A stretch of 6,310 nucleotides of DNA from an uncultured Clostridia bacterium (GTDB lineage: Bacteria; Bacillota; Clostridia; Oscillospirales; Acutalibacteraceae). The position numbers and the translations under genes are program-made. The notes under the pieces are model-generated. The model did not search any database. It was given only the letters and a program-made list of their open reading frames with translations, and was not told the DNA's origin. Below, piece after piece: positions 1 through 5,734 of this stretch; position 1 is the stretch's first letter; each line of letters begins with the position of its first letter. The stretch spans positions 1-6,310 of the forward strand of contig CALEIS010000155.1 in assembly GCA_937877675.1 (NCBI GenBank), written 5' to 3'.

Positions 1-671
1 GTCTTATTACTGAAATCGGTGAATACAGAAAAGAAGAAAATCCAAGAATTACAGGTTATGAATTCCATGTTCTTTGTGTTGCAACATATTGTTGCCCTAA
101 ATATTTAATTCTTGACAAACTCCGTGAAACTGCAGAAGAATTAAAAACAAGAGAACCTGATGTAAAGAAGAATTACAGAGCAAAAATCGTTGTTGTCGGT
201 TCTGAAATGGACGACCCTGACTTTACAAAACTCATTGAAGACAGTGGTGCATTGGTTGTTGCTGACCGTTTCTGTTTCGGTTCAATGCCTGGTAGAGAAG
301 AAATCATCCTGAATGATGAAGAAGATGTTCTCACACAAATTGCACTTCACTATATGAAGACTAGTCAATGTCCAAGATACATGAGCCACGAAAAAGTTCA
401 GGAAAGACGTGACTATGTTAAAGAATTAGTTGATAAATATCATGCAGATGGTGTTATGTATGAACAGATTAAATTCTGCGAATATTGGGGTTATGAAAGA
501 GCTCTTGCTTCCTATGTTATGAGTGGTGACTATGGTGTACCAACTGCTGCAGTTGACCGTCAGTACACAGCATCTGCATCAGGACAACTTCGTACCCGTG
601 TTCAGGCTTTTGTTGAAAGTCTTGAAATCAAGAAAATCCAAAAAGCAAAGGAGATGAGAGAAAATGGATAA
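1..671 (+). CDS. 2-hydroxyacyl-CoA dehydratase subunit (HgdB/FldC-like), 5'-truncated by the window edge
   Basis: The reading frame is open from base 3 to the TAA at 669-671 and gives the last 222 residues; about half of a family member (usually about 380-430 aa) is missing. The fragment matches the C-terminal domain of the HGD-D family: a VVVGSEMDDP strand-turn at residues ~61-72, DRFCFGS at ~88-94, SQCPRYM at ~121-127, IKFC with C159, and a closing GQLRTRVQAF stretch at ~195-204. In characterised dehydratases each subunit holds a [4Fe-4S] cluster with three Cys ligands. C159, in the family's 'FC' position, is the probable third ligand here; the first two would lie upstream of the window. 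With the next gene it should form the heterodimer that removes water from a 2-hydroxyacyl-CoA after one-electron activation. The substrate cannot be read. The ATG at 207 is internal and is not the true start. Confidence 0.9.
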   Translation, partial: LITEIGEYRKEENPRITGYEFHVLCVATYCCPKYLILDKLRETAEELKTREPDVKKNYRAKIVVVGSEMDDPDFTKLIEDSGALVVADRFCFGSMPGREEIILNDEEDVLTQIALHYMKTSQCPRYMSHEKVQERRDYVKELVDKYHADGVMYEQIKFCEYWGYERALASYVMSGDYGVPTAAVDRQYTASASGQLRTRVQAFVESLEIKKIQKAKEMRENG

Positions 672-2193
672 TTACGGTAAACTTTACAAGGAGCATACTG
701 CTTTATTAAAACACCGTGAATGGCGTGGTTTTAAAGACACTATGTATGACTACTATCGTTGGCTTGTAAACTGGAAAGACATTATCAAAATGGCTCTTAA
801 AGCCCCAGTTTCAACAGTTAAAGGTATTTGGAGATACCGTTGGATGGCATCTTATTTAACTGCTCCATCATTTATTGACCGTCACGTTGCTGGGCTTCGT
901 GGTCCACAACTCCAGATGGCTCATCTTCACTACAATATGATTGTTAAGCATACAACTGATTTGATTAACTTATCATTAAAGGCTGACGAAAAAATCAATC
1001 CAAACAATAAGCTCTCAAAGAAAATTGTTTTAATGGATGAAATTGTTCCAAACGAAGTTTTTACAGGTTTCCCAAATCTTATTCCTGTGCCATTACAGAC
1101 ATTACCAATTTTCTTAGCTTCTATGGTTGACCAGCAGATTACACCTCCTTATCTTGAAGTTGTCGAAAGTTTTGGTGTTCCTGCTGACGTTTGTCCTCTT
1201 CCAAGTGCTGAAGCAGGTGTTGCTATCGAAGATGACTATCCTAAAATGGGTTGTTGCATGATTGGTACTAATATGCCTTGTGATGGTTCAATTATGAACT
1301 CATCATTCCTTGACAGAAGATTACAGTTACCAACACATTGTTTTGGTATCCCACTTCGATACAATGGTGAGGATGTTCAGGAATATGGTATTGATGAAAT
1401 TAAAGCACTTATTGAGTTCATTGAAAAGCAGACTGGTGAAAAATTTGACTGGGATGCATATTTCAGTAGAATGAAACAATATAACGAACAGCTTGAATAT
1501 GAGTTACAGAAATGGGATATTAACAGAACCGAATATCCACAGATGACAGGCGCTTGTTTCTGGCTTTACAGAATTTTCTATTTCAATCTTTCAGGTGGAA
1601 CAAATGAGAGATTCTCAAAGGTTGACAAAAAAGTTAACAAAATTATGATGAAGGCATATGAAAAGAAAACACCTGTTTCAAAAGAAATGCGTCATAGAGC
1701 TGTTGTTTGGTCCTGCCCTGCTAACTACTATACAAGTTTTGCAAACTGGCTTGAAAACTGTTGGGGTGTCAATGTTGTTATGGATATGGAAACTATGATT
1801 TCATATCTCCCTATTAACACAGAAGACAAAGAGCAATCGCTTAAAGACCTTGCAAAAACTTATCAGCGTTCAATTATGAGAAAGCACACAAAGGGTGGTT
1901 ATAAAAACGTTGTTGATGAGCTTTGGAGAATTGTTGACGAATACAACGCTGATACAGTTATTATGTATGACCAGATTTCATGTAAGGGTATGGACGGTCT
2001 TACAGGTATTTTTGACGACCAGGCAAGAGAAAGAAATGTCAACTTTATTTGGGTTAAACAAGACCTTATGGACCCACGTACAATTTCCCGTCGTGAAATG
2101 CGTGACCAAGTAAACAAATATATGCAGACAGTTTTACAAGAAGAGCCTCTTGATGCTTCACTTGTAGATTTTGAAGATGACCTCGCTTGGTAA
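664..2193 (+). CDS. 2-hydroxyacyl-CoA dehydratase, large (HgdA-like) subunit
   Basis: A 509-aa iron-sulfur protein and partner of the preceding subunit. The ATG lies inside the 3' end of that gene (8-nt overlap) behind AAAGGAG at 647-653, so translation is probably coupled. From about residue 85 it follows the HGD-D fold: GVPADVCPLPS (C177), a Cys-rich patch with GCC at 196-198 and MPCDG (C206), then a second Rossmann-like half with WSCPANYY (C351), VIMYDQISC (C440) and the end motif RREMRDQV. By spacing, C177, C206 and C440 are the likely [4Fe-4S] ligands (from memory, 2-hydroxyisocaproyl-CoA dehydratase has a similar 33 + 229 pattern). The first ~85 residues, rich in Trp, Arg and Lys, are extra relative to short family members; HgdA itself is about 477 aa. 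The Asp/Glu-rich end (LVDFEDDLAW) is unremarkable. The family call is secure. Lactoyl-, phenyllactyl-, 2-hydroxyglutaryl- or another acyl-CoA cannot be told apart. Confidence 0.9.
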   Translation: MDNYGKLYKEHTALLKHREWRGFKDTMYDYYRWLVNWKDIIKMALKAPVSTVKGIWRYRWMASYLTAPSFIDRHVAGLRGPQLQMAHLHYNMIVKHTTDLINLSLKADEKINPNNKLSKKIVLMDEIVPNEVFTGFPNLIPVPLQTLPIFLASMVDQQITPPYLEVVESFGVPADVCPLPSAEAGVAIEDDYPKMGCCMIGTNMPCDGSIMNSSFLDRRLQLPTHCFGIPLRYNGEDVQEYGIDEIKALIEFIEKQTGEKFDWDAYFSRMKQYNEQLEYELQKWDINRTEYPQMTGACFWLYRIFYFNLSGGTNERFSKVDKKVNKIMMKAYEKKTPVSKEMRHRAVVWSCPANYYTSFANWLENCWGVNVVMDMETMISYLPINTEDKEQSLKDLAKTYQRSIMRKHTKGGYKNVVDELWRIVDEYNADTVIMYDQISCKGMDGLTGIFDDQARERNVNFIWVKQDLMDPRTISRREMRDQVNKYMQTVLQEEPLDASLVDFEDDLAW

Positions 2194-2207
2194 ATTAAAT
2201 TCTTTAA

Positions 2208-2304
2208 ACACGAGGATATTTTTTCTGTAACAATGAGAAAACCGCAAGACATACAAGTGTATTTCGAGGATTTTCGAGGCAGTTACAGGGAAAATAGACC
2301 GTGT
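2208..2304 (+). other. long operon-internal hairpin between dehydratase and activase genes (candidate structured RNA)
   Basis: Most of the 135-nt spacer is self-complementary. Positions 2217-2231 pair with 2282-2296 for 15 consecutive base pairs, two of them G-U. Outside this, ACACG (2208-2212) pairs with CGTGT (2300-2304) across a small internal loop. Inside it, GAAAACC (2237-2243) pairs with 2268-2275 with one bulged A, and ATAC/GTAT (2251-2254 with 2259-2262) closes an apical AAGT loop. There is no U-tract after the structure, so it is not an ordinary terminator. The inferred role is an mRNA processing, stabilising or attenuating element that lets the dehydratase be made in excess of its catalytic activase. 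A dispersed palindromic repeat is the main alternative. Confidence 0.6.
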
Positions 2305-2328
2305 CTAATGTGTTAAAGGAGACTTAAT

Positions 2329-3129
2329 ATGAAATATTTTGGTGGATGCGATGTAGGCTCAACCTACACAAAATGTATTATTCTTGATGAGAATGGTAAT
2401 ATAGTTGCCAATGTTACAAATAGAAGTAAAATAAACCCTGTTCAAAGTGCAGAAATTGCACTTGACGATGCCGTTGCACAAGTTGACGGACTTAATTCTG
2501 CAAAAGAGCTTACATATCTTATCGGTACAGGTTACGGACGAAACAAAGTTCCATTTGCAGATGAAAACATTTCTGAAATCAGTTGTCATGCTATGGGTGT
2601 TCATGTTACAAATCCTGAAGTTAAGGCAATTATTGATATTGGTGGTCAGGACGTTAAGGGTATTTCTATCGACACAGACGGTACTGTTAAAAACTTTGCT
2701 ATGAACGACAAATGTGCTGCTGGTACAGGTCGTTTCTATGAAGCTATGGCAAATGCTTTCGAAATGACATTACCTGAATTCTCAAAGCTTTCACTTAATG
2801 CAAAAAATACTATTCCAATTACTGCACAATGTACAGTTTTTGCTGAAAGTGAAGTTATCTCACTTGTTGGTGAAGGAAAACCAATGGATGAAATCGCAGC
2901 AGGTATTCAGTTAGCAGTTGCAAAGCGTTGCTTTGTTATGGCTAAAAAGGCAGGTGCTGTTGATAGCATTACACTTACTGGTGGTTGTGCTAAAAATGAT
3001 GGTCTTAAAAAGGCTATTGAAAAAGTTCTTAAAATCAATGTTGTTGAATTAAAGACAGACCCACAGCTTATGGGTGCTTTGGGTGCTGCTGAATATGCTC
3101 GTCAAAAGGGACTTGCAAAGGAGAACTAA
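2329..3129 (+). CDS. 2-hydroxyacyl-CoA dehydratase activase (archerase), ATP-dependent reductive activator (HgdC/FldI-like)
   Basis: A 266-aa ASKHA-fold ATPase of the BadF/BcrAD/HgdC family, close to the ~260 aa of HgdC. Visible motifs in order: phosphate-1 loop DVGSTYTK (8-15), GTGYGR (66-71), phosphate-2 DIGGQDVK (103-110), NDKCAAGTGRF (126-136), QCTVFAESEVISL (167-179), adenosine-site TGGCAKNDG (217-225) and GALGAA (249-254). C129 and C168 sit where the family binds the single [4Fe-4S] cluster at the homodimer interface. ATP hydrolysis lowers the cluster potential so that one electron, usually from ferredoxin or flavodoxin, is pushed onto the dehydratase. The start is fixed by AAAGGAGA at 2315-2322, six bases before the ATG. 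It is in the same operon as the two dehydratase subunits but separated from them by the hairpin spacer. All key residues are present. Confidence 0.95.
   Translation: MKYFGGCDVGSTYTKCIILDENGNIVANVTNRSKINPVQSAEIALDDAVAQVDGLNSAKELTYLIGTGYGRNKVPFADENISEISCHAMGVHVTNPEVKAIIDIGGQDVKGISIDTDGTVKNFAMNDKCAAGTGRFYEAMANAFEMTLPEFSKLSLNAKNTIPITAQCTVFAESEVISLVGEGKPMDEIAAGIQLAVAKRCFVMAKKAGAVDSITLTGGCAKNDGLKKAIEKVLKINVVELKTDPQLMGALGAAEYARQKGLAKEN
3118..3124 (+). promoter_or_regulatory. ribosome binding site deciding the start of the 51-aa membrane protein
   Basis: AAGGAGA lies inside the last codons of the activase gene and six bases before ATG 3131. It selects 3131 as the start rather than the in-frame ATG at 3074, which lies deep inside the activase gene and has no such site. 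Confidence 0.8.
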
Positions 3130-3130
3130 T

Positions 3131-3286
3131 ATGGAAATATTGTTTATAATTTTAGGTGTTATCCTTGCGTTGTTCTTAATAACATTTGCAATTTATTGGT
3201 TCAACCTTGATATGAAACTTGTAAGAGTTGTTTATGACTGGTTGCAGAAACACTATGACAAAATGAAAAGAGATAAGAAATTATAA
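3131..3286 (+). CDS. small single-pass membrane protein of unknown function
   Basis: A 51-aa protein. Residues ~3-24 (LFIILGVILALFLITFAIYW) form one hydrophobic helix, and the rest is a basic, probably cytoplasmic amphipathic tail ending KMKRDKKL. There is no signal-peptidase or lipobox motif. It starts one base after the activase stop codon behind a strong ribosome site, and its TAA overlaps the next ATG by one base (TAATG). It is therefore tightly packed into the dehydratase operon and is very likely expressed. I do not recognise the family. Inference: it could tether the next, soluble protein or the dehydratase/activase to the membrane. The clean operon spacing, hydrophobic segment and basic tail argue against a chance ORF. 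Confidence 0.75.
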   Translation: MEILFIILGVILALFLITFAIYWFNLDMKLVRVVYDWLQKHYDKMKRDKKL

Positions 3287-3978
3287 TGAGATTATATAAT
3301 AACCTTATCAATGAAATTAAAGAAAGTTTAAGCAATTCAAAAGAACTTTCAAACGGAAAAAATCTTAATGTGAGTGATAAAAGCTCTGTTATTTTCCTAT
3401 CCGACTCTGCATTCGAACTTGGTGGTAGTCAAAAACCTTGTGTAAGCAGTCTTGCAGTTTCAAGTGATATAAAATTTTCAAATTCTGTAAAATTATTGGG
3501 TAATGACCTCCCAAAAATCAAGTCTGACTCCCCTTTTGGCAAGTTTGTTTTTATACAAATTGATGACTTTGAGAATGAACAGGACACATTCAACAAAATC
3601 AAAGAGTTAGAGGCTTTAAGATACCATTTGAATGTTGACGGATTTATGACAAGAGCCTCAGCACTCAATATGCGTGAGCAAATAAGAGTAAGCAAAAATG
3701 CAATCAAATCCGGTGTTGCTTTTGCTGACTATGGACACACACTTTTGAACGAATATCTTAAATTTTCCTGTGTTAAAAGTGTAGAAATATACTTTGTTAC
3801 AGATTTTGATGAGTTTGAAAAGTTGGAACTTATTGCAAAAAAAATAAGTCAAACAACATCGGCATTAAATCATATTTTTGATAACGTAATGTTTGACTGT
3901 TCAACATGTAATCTTAAAGAAATTTGCGACGAAGTTGACGGACTTAAAGAATTGCATTTAAAGACAGTTAAAAAGTGA
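3286..3978 (+). CDS. acetyl-CoA synthase (AcsB/CdhC) middle-domain-like protein with C-terminal CxxCx5C motif
   Basis: A 230-aa soluble protein translated from a TAATG junction with the previous gene; its own ribosome site is weak, so coupling is likely. Residues ~43-175 resemble the middle domain of the CO dehydrogenase/acetyl-CoA synthase alpha/beta subunit as I recall it from Moorella AcsB. Shared features are FELGG (43-47; AcsB has VEMGG), VKLLGNDLPKI (68-78; AcsB VIGPDIDQI), a PFGKFVFI strand (83-90; AcsB PLGILVDI), RVSKNAIKSGVAFADYG (134-150; AcsB RVSKDAVAKGFRFKNYG) and YFVTD (169-173; AcsB IFTDE). A short Cys motif follows, C205-x2-C208-x5-C214, then ICDEVDGLKELH (213-224). This lies where AcsB begins its A-cluster domain, but that ~250-residue domain and the N-terminal CODH-binding domain are absent. 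It cannot be a working acetyl-CoA synthase. An Fe-S or metal-binding accessory protein is possible but inferred. Database labels such as 'carbon monoxide dehydrogenase' would overstate its function. Confidence 0.65.
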   Translation: MRLYNNLINEIKESLSNSKELSNGKNLNVSDKSSVIFLSDSAFELGGSQKPCVSSLAVSSDIKFSNSVKLLGNDLPKIKSDSPFGKFVFIQIDDFENEQDTFNKIKELEALRYHLNVDGFMTRASALNMREQIRVSKNAIKSGVAFADYGHTLLNEYLKFSCVKSVEIYFVTDFDEFEKLELIAKKISQTTSALNHIFDNVMFDCSTCNLKEICDEVDGLKELHLKTVKK

Positions 3979-3987
3979 ATGGATATG

Positions 3988-4025
3988 AAAAAAGAGATTG
4001 TGAAAACAATCTCTTTTTTGTTTTG
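3988..4025 (+). terminator. Rho-independent terminator of the dehydratase operon
   Basis: A perfect 14-bp stem (3988-4001 with 4006-4019) is capped by a GAAA tetraloop, its 3' arm ending in six Ts, followed by G and TTTT. It begins nine bases after the last operon stop codon. The A-run on the 5' arm gives the opposite strand a U-tract as well, so it can also end the convergent regulator transcript. Confidence 0.93.
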
Positions 4026-4047
4026 GCTCGTCGAGGACGACCCCTAT
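4026..4047. repeat. short G+C-rich repeat fragment, related to the right arm of the 5251-5326 element
   Basis: This G+C-rich stretch sits between the terminator and the stop codon of the regulator. It contains GTCGAGGACGACCCCTA (4030-4046). The right arm of the element at 5251-5326 has GTCGACGTCCCCTA at 5311-5324. The two begin and end alike, in the same orientation, with a small indel between. It can also fold as a GTCG/CGAC mini-hairpin. It may be a degraded half copy, but it is short enough that chance similarity is not excluded. Confidence 0.4.
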
Positions 4048-4048
4048 A

Positions 4049-5122
4049 TTATTCTAAAATTTTAATTATTTCTTGAAATTCAGGTTTGGATTTAAATTCG
4101 TCGGATAAAGGGTAATGCTTAATCATAAGTTCCTTCATACGAGTACACATATTCATTTCTCGATAATCTCTTTCTTGTTCATAAAATTTAGCCACGGTTT
4201 CTGTATTATCAAAAACAGAATCACACTTAACAGCATATTCAGCTGCAATTTTCAGATAGTCCAGTGCTTTCTTCTCTTTTCCTAACTCAAAATGCCAATG
4301 CCCCAAATGCCCATAGTTATATACAAGATGCATCCAATTCTTACCATAATTTTCATTTTGATAAAAGGTATGGAAAAGTGCATTTGTATTGCTGACTACT
4401 TCAATTTTATATTCATTTGTAAAATTACTATCATAATAACAATAATGAGCAAAACAATTATCAAGCAAATACAGCAACTCTGTAATTGCAGTTTCGCATA
4501 CTTTTTTTTGCATTTCAATATCATTATTCATTGTTACTTCAAGATATTCTTTTGAATTAAGCAAAGATGGCATTTCTGCAAGAATTTCATCAGCCTGTTT
4601 CTGATAGTTTTCATTATTTGTACAACCAGCTAACCTATTCAAATGTTGACAGATAATACGCTTTGACCACATTCTTACACTATCATCAGTACAATGCTTT
4701 TGAATATTATCATAAATAGAGAGCAATTCTTGCGTAGCTTTTTCATCTCTGTAATCACATTCACACCTTAAAAGCTCCATATACCTTACAAGAATACGAT
4801 AATCTCCCGGAAATTCTTTAATTGCAGTTTTGAATTTTTTTAATGATTCAGGGGTATCTTTAAGTCGCCACCGTTCATATAAATCAAGATATTTATTGAC
4901 TTTCTGTTCTTTTTGTGCTTTATCAATACCAAGTAAATCGTCAATAGTTACATTGAAAAATGATGCTATAATAGGCAGCATTGTTATGTCAGGATAAGTT
5001 TCTCCCCTTTCCCATTTGCTGATTGTCTGAAACGATACTCCTAAAAATTCTGCGAGAGTTTCTTGGGTTAGATCTTTTTCCTTACGAAGTTTTCTAATAT
5101 TTTCACCAAAATATATTGTCAT
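4049..5122 (-). CDS. XRE-family transcriptional regulator with helical (TPR-like) C-terminal domain
   Basis: A 357-aa cytoplasmic DNA-binding protein. Residues 6-64 are a Cro/CI-type helix-turn-helix: IRKLRKEKDLTQETLAEFLG, then VSFQTISKWERG (29-40) as turn and recognition helix, and YPDITMLPIIASFFNVTIDDLL as the closing helices. The remaining ~290 residues are all-helical by composition, with aromatic and leucine spacing like degenerate TPR repeats (for example GHLGHWHFELGKEKKALDYLKIA). In related Firmicute regulators such regions sense a ligand or peptide. No enzyme motif is seen. The start at 5122 is preceded by GAGGTGA on the minus strand. A TTTACA/TATAAT promoter and a palindrome lie upstream, suggesting autoregulation. 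It is divergent from the TSUP pair, which is its most obvious target, but that link is inferred. It converges on the dehydratase operon. Confidence 0.9.
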   Translation of the reverse strand: MTIYFGENIRKLRKEKDLTQETLAEFLGVSFQTISKWERGETYPDITMLPIIASFFNVTIDDLLGIDKAQKEQKVNKYLDLYERWRLKDTPESLKKFKTAIKEFPGDYRILVRYMELLRCECDYRDEKATQELLSIYDNIQKHCTDDSVRMWSKRIICQHLNRLAGCTNNENYQKQADEILAEMPSLLNSKEYLEVTMNNDIEMQKKVCETAITELLYLLDNCFAHYCYYDSNFTNEYKIEVVSNTNALFHTFYQNENYGKNWMHLVYNYGHLGHWHFELGKEKKALDYLKIAAEYAVKCDSVFDNTETVAKFYEQERDYREMNMCTRMKELMIKHYPLSDEFKSKPEFQEIIKILE

Positions 5123-5143
5123 AAATTCACCTCAAAATATTAT

Positions 5144-5155
5144 TTGTAGCTACAA
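5144..5155. promoter_or_regulatory. perfect 12-bp palindrome, candidate operator of the XRE regulator
   Basis: TTGTAGCTACAA is a perfect dyad 21 bp upstream of the regulator's start codon, downstream of its predicted promoter. Two further flanking pairs match beyond one mismatch (A5142-T5157, T5141-A5158). Its length and position suit binding by an XRE dimer and autorepression by roadblock. Binding itself is inferred. No second copy lies near the TSUP start codon. Confidence 0.5.
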
Positions 5156-5192
5156 GTAAATGATAACTTGAATTTTCAGGTTTTACAATAAC

Positions 5193-5221
5193 ATTATAGG
5201 TGAATGAAATTCGCTTGTAAA
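5193..5221 (-). promoter_or_regulatory. sigma-A-type promoter for the XRE regulator
   Basis: Read on the minus strand: -35 TTTACA (5216-5221), a 17-bp spacer, and -10 TATAAT (5193-5198), which is a consensus hexamer. Transcription would begin near 5186, leaving a leader of about 60 nt that contains the 5144-5155 palindrome. Confidence 0.75.
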
Positions 5222-5250
5222 GTGAATTATTCTATTTAAAAGACATTAAG

Positions 5251-5326
5251 CGTGTGGGGGACGACCTCGGCACCCCGAAAAAAGTTGCATATAAACCAAC
5301 GGGACGCCGAGTCGACGTCCCCTACG
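5251..5326. repeat. G+C-rich imperfect inverted-repeat element
   Basis: Two G+C-rich arms (5251-5277 and 5300-5326) stand out in A/T-rich intergenic DNA and are imperfect reverse complements. They share CGT, GGGGACG, CTCGGC and CCCG blocks in order, around a 22-nt A/T-rich centre. A small perfect dyad, GATGCA-A-TGCATC (5326-5338), abuts the right end. There is no transposase and no obvious target duplication. It resembles dispersed GGGGACG-type intergenic repeats that I associate with clostridial genomes, from memory and unchecked. It lies between the divergent regulator and TSUP genes, so it may also be transcribed as a leader hairpin of the TSUP genes. Confidence 0.65.
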
Positions 5327-5383
5327 ATGCAATGCATCTTAATATATTTTTATTTTCTGGAAATTATATAATGAGGTGTAAAA

Positions 5384-5734
5384 ATGAGTGGTGTAAAAAA
5401 GTTCTTTTCGGGAATTGTGATTGGAATAATCAATGTTGTTTTAGGTGCTGGTGGTGGAATGTTAACAGTTCCCTTATATAAAAAGATGGAGATGGAACAA
5501 AAGGAAGCTCAAATTAACGCAGTTGCGACAATTCTGCCAATAACCATTATTAGTGCCATCATATATCTTATGAACGGAAATGTAAAAATTTCTGACTCAT
5601 ATATCTATCTTATTCCTGGTCTTATTGGTAGTATTCTTGGCACGTTTGTAATACGAAAAACATCGAATAAACTTTTGACAATTTTCTTTTCATTATTTAT
5701 GATTTGGGCTGGATTGAGGTTATTTTTAAAATGA
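5384..5734 (+). CDS. TSUP (TauE/SafE) family transporter, N-terminal half-size subunit
   Basis: A 116-aa integral membrane protein with about four hydrophobic segments (~7-27, 46-65, 74-91, 96-114). The first carries the family's glycine motif, INVVLGAGGGMLTVPLY (16-32). TSUP/DUF81 proteins are normally ~240-270 aa and consist of two such repeats; this one is exactly one repeat. They export or import small organic or sulfur anions such as sulfite, sulfonates or sulfoacetate; the substrate here is unknown. The ATG at 5384 follows AGGTG (5374-5378). The TGA overlaps the ATG of the next gene (ATGA), so the two halves are translationally coupled and most likely form one heterodimeric transporter. 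The divergent XRE regulator may control them. I find no convincing promoter on this strand between 5123 and 5383. Confidence 0.85.
   Translation: MSGVKKFFSGIVIGIINVVLGAGGGMLTVPLYKKMEMEQKEAQINAVATILPITIISAIIYLMNGNVKISDSYIYLIPGLIGSILGTFVIRKTSNKLLTIFFSLFMIWAGLRLFLK
5716..5719 (+). promoter_or_regulatory. ribosome binding site deciding the start of the second TSUP half
   Basis: GAGG lies 11 bases before ATG 5731. It supports 5731, where the hydrophobic N-terminus begins directly (MNYIIPIIAG), over an in-frame ATG at 5704 that would add nine residues and overlap the first gene by 31 bases. Confidence 0.6.

Noticed and set aside
1899..2252. Minus-strand 117-codon open frame
   Set aside because: It lies antisense to the well-supported dehydratase gene, has no ribosome site or recognisable motif, and runs into the spacer hairpin.
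2359..2704. Overlapping open frames on both strands within the activase gene
   Set aside because: They are alternative-frame readings of a gene whose every motif is intact; their compositions are protein-unlike (Leu- or Cys-rich) and they lack start signals.
3074..3286. Longer 70-residue version of the small membrane protein
   Set aside because: The ATG at 3074 lies deep inside the activase gene without a ribosome site; ATG 3131 has AAGGAGA six bases upstream and begins directly with the hydrophobic helix.
3429..3852. Two minus-strand open frames under the ACS-like gene
   Set aside because: Antisense shadows of an A/T-rich coding frame without ribosome sites.
3286..3978. A functional acetyl-CoA synthase or CO dehydrogenase gene
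   Set aside because: At 230 aa it covers only the middle domain; the A-cluster cysteine set and the N-terminal CODH-contact domain are absent, and no corrinoid or CODH genes are nearby.
4292..4555. Plus-strand open frame rich in Ile, antisense to the XRE gene
   Set aside because: The apparent hydrophobic protein is the complement of helical coding sequence in the regulator; no ribosome site or promoter.
5367..5372. TATAAT as a -10 box for the TSUP genes
   Set aside because: It touches the ribosome site, would leave essentially no leader, and has no -35 at proper spacing.
5254..5481. 75-codon open frame starting with GTG in the repeat element
   Set aside because: It begins inside the inverted repeat without a ribosome site and overlaps the TSUP gene in another frame, giving a Cys/Trp-rich nonsense sequence.
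5704..5734. Frameshift joining the two TSUP halves
   Set aside because: The second half has its own ATG, a GAGG site and a complete set of helices, and the ATGA overlap is a standard coupling junction.
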